This document shows, one piece after another, positions 52,301 to 63,806 of a DNA stretch of 64,000 nt. Each line of letters opens with the position of its first letter. Position 1 is the stretch's first letter. A model generated the notes under the pieces. The model saw nothing but the letters and a program-made list of their open reading frames with translations, made no database searches and was not told where the DNA came from. A program made the translations under genes and the position numbers. This stretch comes from Antitrichia curtipendula (Eukaryota; Streptophyta; Bryopsida; Hypnales; Leucodontaceae): the NCBI GenBank assembly GCA_951230915.1, contig OX579640.1, positions 19,798,981 through 19,862,980 of the forward strand. Direction: 5' to 3'.

Positions 52301-53473
52301 TGTTTTAAGCCATTCAAGCTTGCATTTAGGGCATACCGGGACAAATGGACAGTAGGTCATAAAGGTCAGATGCCCCCAAAAGAAGATTTAGCCCAATGGG
52401 TAGCACAAGGACTACAAAGAGCTCTATCTGTTGACAATATTACTAAGGGATTCAAGGTTACTGGGATATATCCAATAGACCCCACTGCCATGAATGCTAA
52501 GATGGATCCAAGTCAGGTTTACGTTACAAAGGAAGGACAAACCAATGATGCAACCACTGCAGATAGTCCCTGTGCATTCAGATCAAAATGTCAACTTGAT
52601 GAATGGGAAGTCCAAGAAATTTATGACGAGATCTCACCTGACATTTTTGAATGTATTCAGTATTATGTCGACATTGACTCAGAAGACAAATCAGATGGAG
52701 CTGCAGAAGTAGGAGCAACAGATATGTCAAAGGATGAGGAAGATGGAACACATGGTATGCATCAAAATGGTGAAGTAGGAAGACAGGACAGACAGAAATC
52801 AAACAAAGATGGTGAAGGCAACAATTTCAGTGATATGCTGCAACTACCATGTGTAGAGGTACCACGCTGCTCTAAAAATACAGTGGAACCTCAAGTGGAT
52901 TACCAAAATTCTATACTCCTTACCCAAGAGCAACATGTGAAATACTTGGAGGAAGTGGCAGAGAAGAAAGAAGCAGCTACTGCAGAGAAAGAAAGGAGGC
53001 AGTTAGAAAAACAAGCTACAAAAGAGCAAAAAAACATTGAAAAAAAAGAGAGACTCAAGGCAAAAATGGTTAGGGCAGATCTTACAAAATCCAAGAAGAG
53101 GCACAGGGAACAATGGAGTCTCAAGAACGTCAAGGCACAAGGGGAAAAACTTCATGCTGCTATAAAAGCCAATGTTTCTGTCATTGGCAACAAGGCCCCG
53201 TACTGTGGAACTATCCCCATCATCTGCAGAGAGAACCAACGTCTAGCAATGGAAAGGAGGAGAGTGAAGAAAAGGGGAGAGGATCCCAGAAGTGTACCTG
53301 CTCTGCATGAAGTTTGGCCGCAGCTAAAGGGAAGCAGTTCTGTGCAAGGTCAGTTCCAACAATCTAGCTCATTTTTTCCTACTTACATTCCTTCCTACAC
53401 ACAACCAATGCTGCAATCAGTGCTAGCGAACGGTCGTCCAGTGGCTCATTACAAGCTGCCACAATTCCAATGA
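49314..53473 (+). pseudogene. pogo/Tigger-type DDE transposase, split by a solo LTR
   Basis: Two open segments (49314-50537 and 51824-53473; 408 and 550 codons) are in the same frame once the LTR and one target-duplication copy are discounted, about 957 residues. The N-terminal 240 residues are acidic. Then come a Psq-like HTH (about 252-292, with GMSIRGAARENGIPTTTLRGH) and a CENP-B-type DNA-binding part ending in PGPGWVKCFKRRH. The DDE catalytic domain follows the break: aspartates in WNCDESG (codon 51842), ILDGHKSH (codon 52184) and QPLDVTCFKPFK (codon 52292). A Lys/Glu-rich coiled stretch lies near the C-terminus. Apart from the insertion I see no stop or frameshift. The ATG at 49314 is the first in frame. 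Transposon ends were not identified. Confidence 0.8.
50538..51818 (+). mobile_element. Solo LTR, copy A (1281 bp)
   Basis: Begins TGTAGCACGCGTAGTTAG and ends GTACTGTGACA, the TG...CA of LTR retrotransposons. It is bounded by the 5-bp duplication AATCC at 50533-50537 and 51819-51823. There is no internal gag-pol region, so recombination between two LTRs is the simplest origin. The LTR is rich in TCCGGA words, with a tandem series of CCTAAAATTCCGGAAC near 51535-51590. It interrupts the transposase frame. Confidence 0.88.
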
Positions 53474-56400
53474 CTTCAACAGAATAGAAAAGGTTAGTAA
53501 TATTACCTGAGTACAGAAGTAGTGGAAAAGTTTGGAAACAGGGTCACAAGCAACGGCACCTGTACAAGAGGACAGACAATCATGGTGTTACAATGAAACT
53601 CAACCGAAATGTTAATTTATGAATTGAAGAACCAGGTGAAGATGAATTGTAGATACCATAACAGGAAGACTTATGCCGATCAAAAGACATGTTGGGGCCG
53701 GCTACAAACCTAACTTGCGAAGATGTCGAAATCCAGGTTAAGAAAGATAGAAATTTTGTTTTTTTAATGTTTGGGTCAGTTTTGTTTCTTTTATATTACA
53801 TATTGTTATAAAGGTCGCCCGCAAACTTTGACTAGGCGATCTTACGAGTTTTTTGTAGATAGTGGAATAGGCATTCCACGAACTAAGAATTACTCAGCGT
53901 TGACAGTGTAAATTGACCTACAATCTGTTTGCCGGAATAAATCTCCCTCGAAATTATTGTACAGACCATCAGATTCAAAATCTTTTGTTTCTATGCATGG
54001 TCGTTTAGGAAATGCTTTTGCTCACAACTTAAAAGAAACTGAGGTGAATTGCTTGTTGCAGAATTTGTGAACAAATACTTAATATTGCATATAGATGAAC
54101 TACACTTCACATTTCCAGCATATTCAATCTGTCAAAAATGAGCCGTAATAAATAGGTCAAAACAGATATGTAGAGTTTAAGTTGAGAATTCTTTTGTGAA
54201 TTCAGAACGTACTTGTTTTGATGGTAATCAGTTTTGTCATGCCTCCAATGCCTCTTGAGATGGTTCCTATGTACTCCACATGACACTTCATAACAAACCT
54301 GCATATTCCAAAGTACTGGCCACTATAAGCTTACATTCCCAATAAAATTAACTATACTAACCATATAGAATGAAGCAGCGATTCCATACATTATTTCAGC
54401 AACGAAAATAAATTTCAGGCATCGCCTAGAAGACAATAGAACTCAAACATGAAGCTTACACGTTCTTGTTGCTCATGATTCGGTGAAAGAAAACGTATAA
54501 ACTACAATGTTTCAAGACGTAACATATGTCTGCATGCAGGTGGCCCTTCCAGACAAGAGCACCTGACAGATGCATACATCATACATCAAACAATTTCTAC
54601 CCACTGTAAGCAGATTTCAGGTATCAGCACTGGTGCATGAAAGTTGCTCAAAAACCCAACAAACAGAATTATAGGGCAGTTCTGAACATACCTTCCCTTG
54701 TTACATACCTTCCTTTGTCTGCTTTCATTCAATCTGCAAAAAAGTCCTCACAATTCAGAGTCTGAACATCCAATGCACTGACCAAAATCGTCTTCACAGT
54801 AAATAGTACAAAATCAACGTTAATTGATAGAGGCAATCAAGCCTCAATTTAATAGAAGACCTCAGAACCACAAAAAGATATTTGACAAAAATACTTGAAA
54901 ACCAACACAGATGTAACAAATAGGCACTGGTAACCCAAATGAAAAATTATGACGACAATAATAATTCTTTTTTTCAATCTTCAAAATCAGACGGTTGTAC
55001 AGAAGGCTTCGATCCTCTGCAACCGCAAAATCATGTCTTACCACGGAAGACAAAGGCTCAGTAGGTACGATTTACTACACCACAAACAGTTTAGCAACAT
55101 CGACAACATTCATGACTACAATAACGACTCTGTTAACACAGACGACTCTACATTAGTTCTACGAAATGTAATTAGGATGCTTTTATATCATTCTTTTATC
55201 AGTAAGTAAACAATACACTCCCAGCAAGAGCTCAATAACAATGATTTTACCTTAACAATTAACCACACTGCTGGGACTTGATTTGAGCTTCAATCGCAGC
55301 ATGGTCATGCAACATTCCTACTCCTTGTCTGGAACAGTTCTGCTTAGATGAACATGTCAAAATAGTGGACAATATTTGAAGTGTTAGATTAATAGTGATA
55401 TCACATTTGCAAACAGTTACAATTGTCAATGATTCTGCACGCCTACAACAAAATATCTAGCTCATTGGAAATACACGGTAATTAAGGTCACCAAACAAGA
55501 AAGTAATGTAGGTGTTCATGACTGGATAAATGTGAATGTTAGTGTGCATTTACTTGACAGCAAACAAGAGTGCAAACGTAATTACAGACGCATAATCAGA
55601 CTGACATGCATGTTCAGACCCTCCTGCAACACAAGATTTTACGTCAGTTAGAATCACATACCTGAAAGCAGACAAAAATCTATCACAAACCCAGAAAACA
55701 CTTTTCCAGATGGCAAGGACTTCAGAAGAGCTTCAAGAGTATGGGCCTCGAAAATCCCAGTCGAACATTGGTAAAGTAAATACCAGACACTCTTGTGTGT
55801 AAGAATGAAGTCGGTGTGCCAGCAGAAACGCGTGACCTCAATCCCTACAAAAGCAACAGACAGAATGACATATTTAGTATCACATAGTTAAGGCATCGAT
55901 TCAAAGAATGTCACTATAAATGGATTAATCAAAGCATTCATGATCTGTGCACCACAAGTTCCTTAAAATTAGAAGATGAACAGAGGACCTCAAAAACTCA
56001 CAGAAAACGTTCTAACGCTCAGAAGTAATGAAAACAACCTGAAGAACTCATCATTACTGTGAGTCTCCATTCACCTCCCAGCACCTCCTTAGTCCCCCAA
56101 GCGTAGTTGAGGTGCCACTTCGGGCGGCACAACCAGCAAGTCCGATTCGTGACTCTCTCTTCGAAAGCCTGCTCGCTAGAGTGAATTCTCCCACAAGAAT
56201 ATCAAACAACACCAACAGGAAATGCCTACTTCTGCAATACAAAGAAGAGTGACGACAAACCATCAAATCTTTGGAATTAGGTACAAAGAGGTAATCCGAG
56301 GTAAAGACATTTTTGAGGAAGCTATAATCTCGATGTCTGCATTACAGGCAGGAAGATGTAAGAAATTTGGGTACGAAATCTTTAATTAAATAAGCCACCC

Positions 56401-57396
56401 ACGTTTATTCCTTGGACTATCAAATTAAGGGCCAATGTCGATCAATAGCAAGCTCGAAGTCCCAATCATTATTTACGGTACCCAAAAAAATCAGCGACAA
56501 ACATACACTCCTCACCGCATTCCAGAAGAGCCAACCCTAATTCCGCGCACTTTGATAACTTGCTATTGTTACAGAGTAAAACAAGTCAGCAATCAGGATG
56601 AGAACACGCAATTCTACAAGGGCAAAAATCTCTATCGGAGAACACATTGATATGGCGTGCACTAACCTCGTCCGCCTTACATTGAGACAGATGAAAAACA
56701 GATAACTCTTACCGAGAGTCCTCTATCTTCGCCTCCTAGGATTTCTTCAGACTGAAATCTCAGACAGCCACAAGGAGCACAGAAAATACTTGCATGTCAA
56801 CTGAAAATCCAAAAAATTTCTCAAAAACTGTAAATAAAAAATGTCAGAACTTTCGGCAGGCGATGATTGTCGATCGGCCAACTTCTGTGTTCTGTAATAT
56901 ACTGCAGTAACTGTGTCTGCAACCCACATAAAAAAAAACAGTGCAAGTGTCCATCTTACAAGAGCTTATTTATTAGCAGAAGAAATTGGGAATGTCAGCA
57001 CAACGAATTAGCGACGACGAATATAATTTGGTGGCCCACTTCTGGTACTCTGAAAATCAGAAAACAAAAAAATGCAGACGAGTAAATCTTTTCATTCACC
57101 TACCGATAGAAGCAATGTATGCTTCCGATTCGCTGCACGTCTTTGGCAGTGGTCGGCTGGTCACTCTAAATTCCATGACTTTGTTATCGGAGTGGTAAGC
57201 CAGTTGTGTCCTGTATTCCATGACATTTGTGTACAGTCAGATAAGCAAAAATCTGCTAAAATTTTAAAAACGGTGGAGGCGTCAAGAGAGTACTGCTGAT
57301 CCCATTTTTACTGTTATTTACCATTCAACTGCACCGCGCCGCTTGTCTTCGGTGATGAGTGAACCTCCTTATCTAACCAGAACTCTGAAGCCTTCG
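53474..57396. other. Transposase 3' flank and moderately GC-rich DNA, no gene recognised
   Basis: Composition is less AT-rich than other spacers and resembles leader or intronic sequence, with several pyrimidine tracts and possible splice-like sites. No open frame here (up to 86 codons) shows a motif I recognise. It may include transposon 3' sequence and remnants of a decayed gene. Confidence 0.4.
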
Positions 57397-59141
57397 TCAA
57401 CCGATTTCAGTCGAGATCTTGAACTTTTTGAACTCGGCCACAAATATGTCGATGCTCCCCTACATGAACCCCCTCTTTCGAAATGGCTTTCTTTACCTGG
57501 ACGCACAGCTTGCCCACATTTGCTCTCAGCACCTCTCCCGCGGACTCCACCATGAAGGCGCGAACAGCTCGCTCCACGTCATCTCGGGACAGAAAAGCGA
57601 CCGCGTACTTCTTTGTTCACCTTGTCGGCGCTTCCGCTTCGTCCAGATGAATCCTGCAATTCTGCTTTAGATGGGCTTCAATTTGCCACGCCAAGAGCGG
57701 CACGCTGCGACAAATGCTTTCCAGATTGGAGATCCATGCACAGATTGGAGATCCATGCACATCATTGGAGATCCATGAGTTAAAAAACATGCAACAGCAT
57801 GATTGGAGAGCACGGCCACTTGGTTCAGCCACTGCAATTCCACAAAACCCACTCCTCGGATATCAGTTGTGAAGCTTTCGGAAAGCACCGGCAGAGCTGT
57901 ATCGTCTTCGGCACGAACCACCTATAGAATTGACGGCTCGCTGGCCTTCACATCCGACGCTAGTTCATTGATCAGGCAAAATGAGAAACTGGCAATACTT
58001 CCGAAATTCAGCAAAGAAAATGTCAATTCAGACGCGTGGATTTGAACTATGTTTGCTGATTCGGACATTGTTTCCTAGTTATTGTAGATCATCTGGTTTG
58101 GTTAGGTTGAAATGTGTTAGTCCTCAGAAATCTGTAAGCATCCCATACAAGCGCCGTCTCCCGCTAAGGCTTACCACTCAAGCAGGGCGATCACCACGAC
58201 GTGCTTCGAGTAGGGCGATCACCACGACTAAATCGGCTTCATGCCTAGAAATGCTAATCGAGTTCATTCATCTCAACGCATAGTCAATCGATCTTTTTCT
58301 CATTGCTTCTCTTGAAGCTGAGATCGATGAGGTTTACTATGGCGGGACTCCAAGAAACTAGATTTTGATATGACGAAGACGACGACGACGGAATCAGGCG
58401 AGAATCTCAGGGTGGGTTTTCAGCTGCAACTCAACGGACTGTATGATTGCAGCAAGCCAGTGAAGCACAAGATGTATGAATCAACGGCTAGCAGGCCAGA
58501 AAGCTGATTATCCTTTCATGTTTTTGGCATGCATGGGGTTGTCCAATTGTTCTACCAGTGATCCGAATTACACCTGACTAAATTAGTTTATGTTAACTAG
58601 TGATTGCTAAAACATGTGTGGAATCTCGTAAGTTGTAGCACATTTAGCAACCTTGCTAGCCATCTGCAGAAATGGTCCAAAAGTCCAAGAAAAACAAGGG
58701 CAATATGCCTTGCGCTGCAAGCTCTGACGTGCAGAGCAACGTGGCAAGCACTTTGGCCGGGGAAGCGCAGATAACATACCTCGCTATGTTGAACTTGTCT
58801 GCCACATTCTGCATCCAGCGAAGGAAGATGTCGCTCAGGACGCATGTCATCGGCGGAGACTGTGAAGAAAGAAAATGTTCATTCTCACGTTGGACGCACC
58901 CGACATGGCCCAGAAACGGCAAGTTCGCAAGGCCAGGGTGATCGGGTTGGATGTCCACAGTCGCCACTGCGAAGCCCTCTGCTTTGCAAACGTCGAGAAG
59001 CTCCGCTGACATGTTGCTGAAGATGTTGGCCACGGCGAGGCAGGCGCCACAGGGGACGAACTTCCGCACCAACTGAACGGACGCCAAGTTGTGGCCCCCT
59101 GCAGGATATCGAAGCACCAGTAGATGGATCCCAGTCTCCAT
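57397..59141 (-). pseudogene. UDP-glycosyltransferase pseudogene
   Basis: The N-terminal part (59141 down to 58656) reads as a plant family-1 glycosyltransferase: HLLVLRYPAGGHNLASVQL, PPMTCVLSDIF, VICASPAKVLATLL. The C-terminal part (57921 down to 57397) has RGVGFVELQWLNQVAVLSNH, ACFLTHG, LESICRSVPLLAWQIEA, QNCRIHLDEAEAP, DDVERAVRAF, and, after a frame change, FVAEFKKFKISTE. Defects: the HCGWNS centre of the PSPG box (UDP-sugar binding) is replaced by a roughly 20-bp tandem triplication of TTGGAGATCCATG (57725-57775); an in-frame stop lies at 57617-57619; a frameshift precedes the C-terminus; about 730 bp in the middle (57922-58655) show no family sequence. An AG at 57922 could have been an intron acceptor. 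Confidence 0.8.
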
Positions 59142-60215
59142 GGCAAATTCATCTACCGCAGGGAATTACATGCTGCAGCCAAATTCACTCGACCCCCACG
59201 GACTTCTGCAGTTCTCACAAATTTTGCACAACGTTCTCATCAGTGGACAGCAACCCTAAAATCTCACAGCAAGAAAATAAAGAGAAAATGTACATACTTG
59301 CGCTTGAACATGAACAACCCAAGGCAGTTGTTATCCAGCAAACGCCAAGTTCGCAGATGTTCGTCAACTACTCCGCAACTCCTTCATGCAAGATTCAGAC
59401 TCGTGAATATAATCTGTACCAATACAAAAAAAGCATGAGTTTCGAAATTGACATAGACGTCCGAAGTCGAGAAGATCAATCCACAAACAAGCACAGTTTC
59501 AGGGTTTCCAAGGGTCTGCCACGGAAGCAACCAGCATGACTACCTCAAACAGCAAAAAAGCAACAAAGCAGCGCAGATGAAAGGTCAAACACCCACTTCG
59601 TAAGGCGGCGTCAGAAGAGAGTGCAAAAGAAGTCATCAAAAAACCCCACAGTCAAGTCGCAGAAGGAAACGCGGTAGAAGTGGAAGAAGCTCCTCCCGAA
59701 CCCTTGCCTTGCGATAAAATTCACTGCACATTCCACAGAAAGCTGAAGGGCCAAACCCAGTCTAACAGATCGAATTATCAATCCGGCTTAGTCCCGTAAG
59801 CGTTTGTTTGAAAGAATTTTACTCTTCCCGAAGGTTTATTCCTTAACCCTTAAAAGGCAAGTTATTTATAAACCTAAGCATTCTGAGGGTTAATCAGAAG
59901 GATTGCCTTATAGAGAAAGCTTACATCACATGTTAAAAGATCGGAAGCAATCCTGTGGGTGAGCAACAGAAACAGGAGGCACACTAAAATGCAAGAGAAA
60001 CGAAATATGTTGCGGCAACAGCTACCTGTCGTACAAAACAGCTTTAAGGTGCACAACGTCTTTTGTTCTCAACGAGTCAGAAGAAACTGCAGATGACGAA
60101 CGGAGCAAGTCTTTGCTAAAGGAACAAATCACGTTGAAGCCACAATCCACAATGTCGTAATCCTTAGTCCTAGCAAGCTCTAAACCTAAAGGAAGACCAA
60201 TACCAAAAAAATTCG
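59142..60215. other. Spacer with one possible exon fragment (about 59600-59799, +)
   Basis: On plus, an ATG-less frame reads HPLRKAASEESAKEVIKKP, later EVEEAPPEPLPCDKIHC and TFHRKLKGQTQSN, ending with TAA at 59797-59799. The composition looks protein-like, but I recognise no family. It could be the last exon of a lost gene. The rest shows nothing. Confidence 0.3.
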
Positions 60216-60220
60216 TGCGC

Positions 60221-61526
60221 TGTCACAGTACAGAAATTCAAATGTTAGTAGAATAGACTAGAACCGGATTAGAATAGATTAAAAAATTTCATTTCTGATG
60301 TAGGAATAGACAATACGAAACAGATAGAGAGCAAGTTTAGAATAAGTAATTTCCGGATCATTAGAATTGTTATAAACGTTAAAGTCCAGTAACAGGTCGG
60401 ATCCGGATTCCGGAAATGTTCCGGAATTTTAGAAGTTTCCGGAAGTAGTTGAGATCCGGAATTTTAGGGAGTTCCGGAATTTTAGGAAGTTCCGGAATTT
60501 TAGGGATTGCTGTAGTTCCGGCTTTTAGGCTGTCAAACGGCTTTCCGGTTTTGCCGGAACGGTTATTATGACCGTTAGCCGGATTTGTAGTTGGCCGTTG
60601 GCCGGGTTTTGTGTGGGCCTTTTGGCCGCTTTTTGTTTGTTTTTAAGGGCAGGCCAGCTTGTTGGCCTGTCATTCCCTTTCTTGTCATTTAATCAAAGCT
60701 TACCGGAGATCAATTTGATCATCTCTTTGCGTATCGCGTTGATGATTAAGTTGTACACTGGTTTGTGAGTGAGAGTGTGTGAGAGGGAGTCCGGATTCTT
60801 GGGTTGACGGATACATATGCTGTGACGGAAGAGCTTTAGATGTGTGAATGAGGAGCTGTGCATGGTGCCTTTAAATTGCTGGAACGGTGATCCGGTGGAA
60901 GCCTGTTACGGGTGAGGGTGCGAGTCCGGAAGTCCAGGGAGGATTCCGTGCGGAGATAAGCAACCGCCTGAGGAATTATCCCAGCCATCGGAAGGTCTGC
61001 CAACCTCTGGAGCACTCGAGAGATACGAAGTCAGCACTACAATCCGGAAAGTTTGGATCTGTCGTTGTAGTAAGGTGGATCTAACCGGGCCCTGTGTGAC
61101 CTACTTTCCGGATACGTCATCTGGAAGATTGTGAGGGTACGGATTCTCCCTTTGCTATTACCGTATAATTCTTGGGTGTTTGTTTTGTTTGTTACGGATA
61201 GAGAGTGTGAACCAAGAGTGGCGAGTCCCTGCCCCTCGGAAAGATCAATAGTGGACCCCCTGAGGGTGAAACAAGGGTATCTAAAACCAGTTACTTGAGA
61301 GAGTTGGAACCGGAATCCGGAATAGGACGGATCCGGATTGGAATCCGGAAAATACTAGTTTCCGGAAGATAGCAATAGAGTGTACGGATTGCTTGGGGTG
61401 TTTTTGGAAGTGATTTGGATACCCAAAACTTGCAGCAACATACTAGAATTCCCTGGGACGATAACTCGTGTCATCTTACCACATTTTTGTGCTAAAGATA
61501 CTTACGCGCTAACTACACGTGCGACA
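60221..61526 (-). mobile_element. Solo LTR, copy B (1306 bp, inverted)
   Basis: The same family as copy A in reverse orientation. On minus it begins TGTCGCACGTGTAGTTAG and ends GTACTGTGACA. Target duplication TGCGC lies at 60216-60220 and 61527-61531. Alignment with copy A is nearly continuous apart from small indels and substitutions, with the same TCCGGA-rich segments. No internal domain. Confidence 0.88.
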
Positions 61527-61531
61527 TGCGC

Positions 61532-62687
61532 CATTCTTTGAATGTCTAACCTGCTGTGATATTGTCGGCGGCCAACTTCCTTGACCATCAGATGAGTCCC
61601 CACTAGGGTGCTTCTCGTGGGCAACTGATAACAAGGAAGGAAACAAGTTACCTACCAAAACGTCAACCTGCACAGAACGAATAGAAATCAGAACATTGAC
61701 CCTTAGCATGCACTGGAACGATATGAACAAAGCAGGTGATGATCGAGATCATACCTTCTCTCAGCCCAAAGGTGCACTGAAGATGCGGGGAATAATATGC
61801 AATAGCACTGCTTTGTCGATGCTCCGTCTCCTACACGCTGTGAATGCTCCACCTGCTGCGCACTATCGATGTTCCGCCTGATGCACGCCCTTGTCGATAG
61901 CTTTGATCAGAGGTCACCGTTGTTGTAAGTCGTGCAGGCAAGCGTTGGTCTACGGAGACGGAAGGTTGGCGCCGAATGCAAGCCCAAAAAGGGCTAGCGC
62001 TATAGTTCTTGTAAGGAGAAGGTCCGTTTGTCATCGATGAACGTTGGAAATGCAGGTGAAGGCGCCGTGGGGGGAGCGCTGGGCGCGGCAACGGCTGATT
62101 TTTTTGAATTTGAATTTGGTCCACTGCAACCTATCAAGGGAGGGACGGTTTTGGATCCTCTTCTATGCCATTTTCTTAATGCAGGAGGTCAATTTCTTTG
62201 TTTTAGTGGCACAGGTTTTAAATGGAAGCAATCGATTTTGGTACACTGACTGCGCGTGATTAGTGATTTGTCAGATTCTGTACAGAGGGCGCTTCTAAAT
62301 TCAAGTGCTCCATTTTTGTTATAAAGGGAACACATTCAAGTTTGCATTGCTCCATTTCTAATGTATTAAAGGTCATGCATTGGACATTGGCATGAGCATC
62401 CAAGGCTTCTCATGCATCATTTTCTGCTCTGACTCTCTCTGTTCACAGTAGTATTTAAATTCATATCTGATGCAGTCTAGGGGCCAATATAGGGACCTAC
62501 GTTGCTGACACTTACAAAATGCATAAGTAATTAATTATAGATCAGAAAATTATTCTAAAAATTGCCTTGGAAGTGTTCTTCATTTCCATTTGTCAGAAAA
62601 ATATTTTTATCACATTTCCTTCACCAAATTCTTGTACAGACCTGCTTTTGCCCTTATATGATCCATTTCTGAGCCTGTTACCTTAAT
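61532..62687. other. Spacer, possible unrecognised ORF at 62037-62249
   Basis: On plus an ORF beginning near 62037 (MNVGNAGEGAVGGALG, then DFFEFEFGPLQPIKGG) has protein-like composition but no known domain and ends at 62249. The remainder shows no gene; AT content rises after about 62480. Confidence 0.3.
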
Positions 62688-63313
62688 GATGAGAAAAATA
62701 TGTCCAGTTTTGTTTTCAGGGCAATCAAAGCATCTTCTTGAAAAAATAACATATAAAATTTATTTTGAATGCAACTTTTATAATATTTCAAATTTTTTTG
62801 TTAAACATGGTTAAGTTTGCTTGCAGAAATAATTTCACTGTTGGGAATATTGAGTTTTAATTTCATCTCAGAGCTATTCATGGTTTAGTTTTTCCTTCAA
62901 TCTTGAACTTATTTTACTTCGCATTTTTTTAATGACCTAAAATTAAGTATTTTCTTATAGAATTTTTTTTTTTAGATTTTCAACTCAATTCTTCAACATA
63001 AAAAATAAAAAAATAAAAATTAGTAGTGCAAAAATTTTAAGTTAAGAAGATTCAAAGTCAAAAGAACTTAAGAACCTAGTTGAGCAAGGTGTAAAAAAAC
63101 TTGTTTTCTTCAATTTAAATGCAAATATCTTGCAATCTATATCGTCAAAGTTTTTGAAATTTCTTCCACACATTCTTATACTAGTCTACTGCAAGATCCT
63201 ACAGTTAAATATGCAAAAAAAAAAAAACTAAATTTTTTTTGCTCTTTACAATAGAAATGGCAATTTTGACTAGTTTTTGATGGAAAAAAAGGCCTTGAAA
63301 CTTCATTTGTTAA
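62688..63313 (+). mobile_element. TTAA element, 3' part only
   Basis: From about 62690 the sequence follows the 5016-6332 element from its base about 5335 (GGGCAAT, AAAGCATCTTCTTGAAAAAA, TCATCTCAGAGCTAT, TTTTTCCTTCAATCTTGAA). Its last 200 bases match the 3' end of the 25835-26718 element. It stops at a TTAA (63310-63313) without a clean G-rich terminus. Confidence 0.55.
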
Positions 63314-63563
63314 CCGGAAGGTTGTCTTTTTAGCATTCAAATATTACATTGGATGAATGAGAAGTTGTTTGGACGAAAGAGTGCCTTCAAACCCTCCGTT
63401 CATTGTCTAGAATATGAGACGTCAGGGTTAACTTTTGTTGTACATTGGGAAAAAGCCACCCATTGCTGCAGTACTGTGTCAAATTGTCAATGGGTTAACA
63501 ATATAGTATTAAAAAGAGTATTGTTGCAGTATTGAAACAATATACTTTTAATAAATTACAAGG

Positions 63564-63681
63564 CTCCCATTGCTTCAATATTGTTGCATTATTATTTGCA
63601 GTAATGCAACAGTATACTTTCAATATTATACTGTGAACCTATTGCAACAATATTGCAACAATATTGAAGCAATGAGGGGTA
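63564..63681. mobile_element. Short hairpin element with CAATATTG core
   Basis: Perfect 21-bp inverted arms (CATTGCTTCAATATTGTTGCA at 63568-63588 and its complement at 63654-63674). Just outside lie CTCC and GAGGGG, recalling the CCCCTCATTGC termini of other elements here. Related CAATATTG words lie upstream from about 63500. Confidence 0.5.
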
Positions 63682-63806
63682 CTTTCCCGATGTACTGTAC
63701 AAGTACTCGGATGTAGAATGTACTGGATGATTTTCATCCTCTCTAACAAAACACCAAGTCTATCCCACAAGTCTCTCAGAGTATCAGACATTGTCACCGA
63801 GTAACC

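Noticed and set aside
52494..53310. Additional frames in and opposite the transposase
   Set aside because: Shadows of the main transposase reading frame.
48640..53900. Terminal inverted repeats of the Tigger-like element
   Set aside because: I compared the flanks of the transposase for matching inverted ends next to TA and found none convincing, so no element boundaries are given.
61700..62130. Minus- and plus-strand frames near the second LTR as a possible gene
   Set aside because: Apart from one short glycine-rich ORF listed with low confidence, no frame keeps a motif or splice structure.
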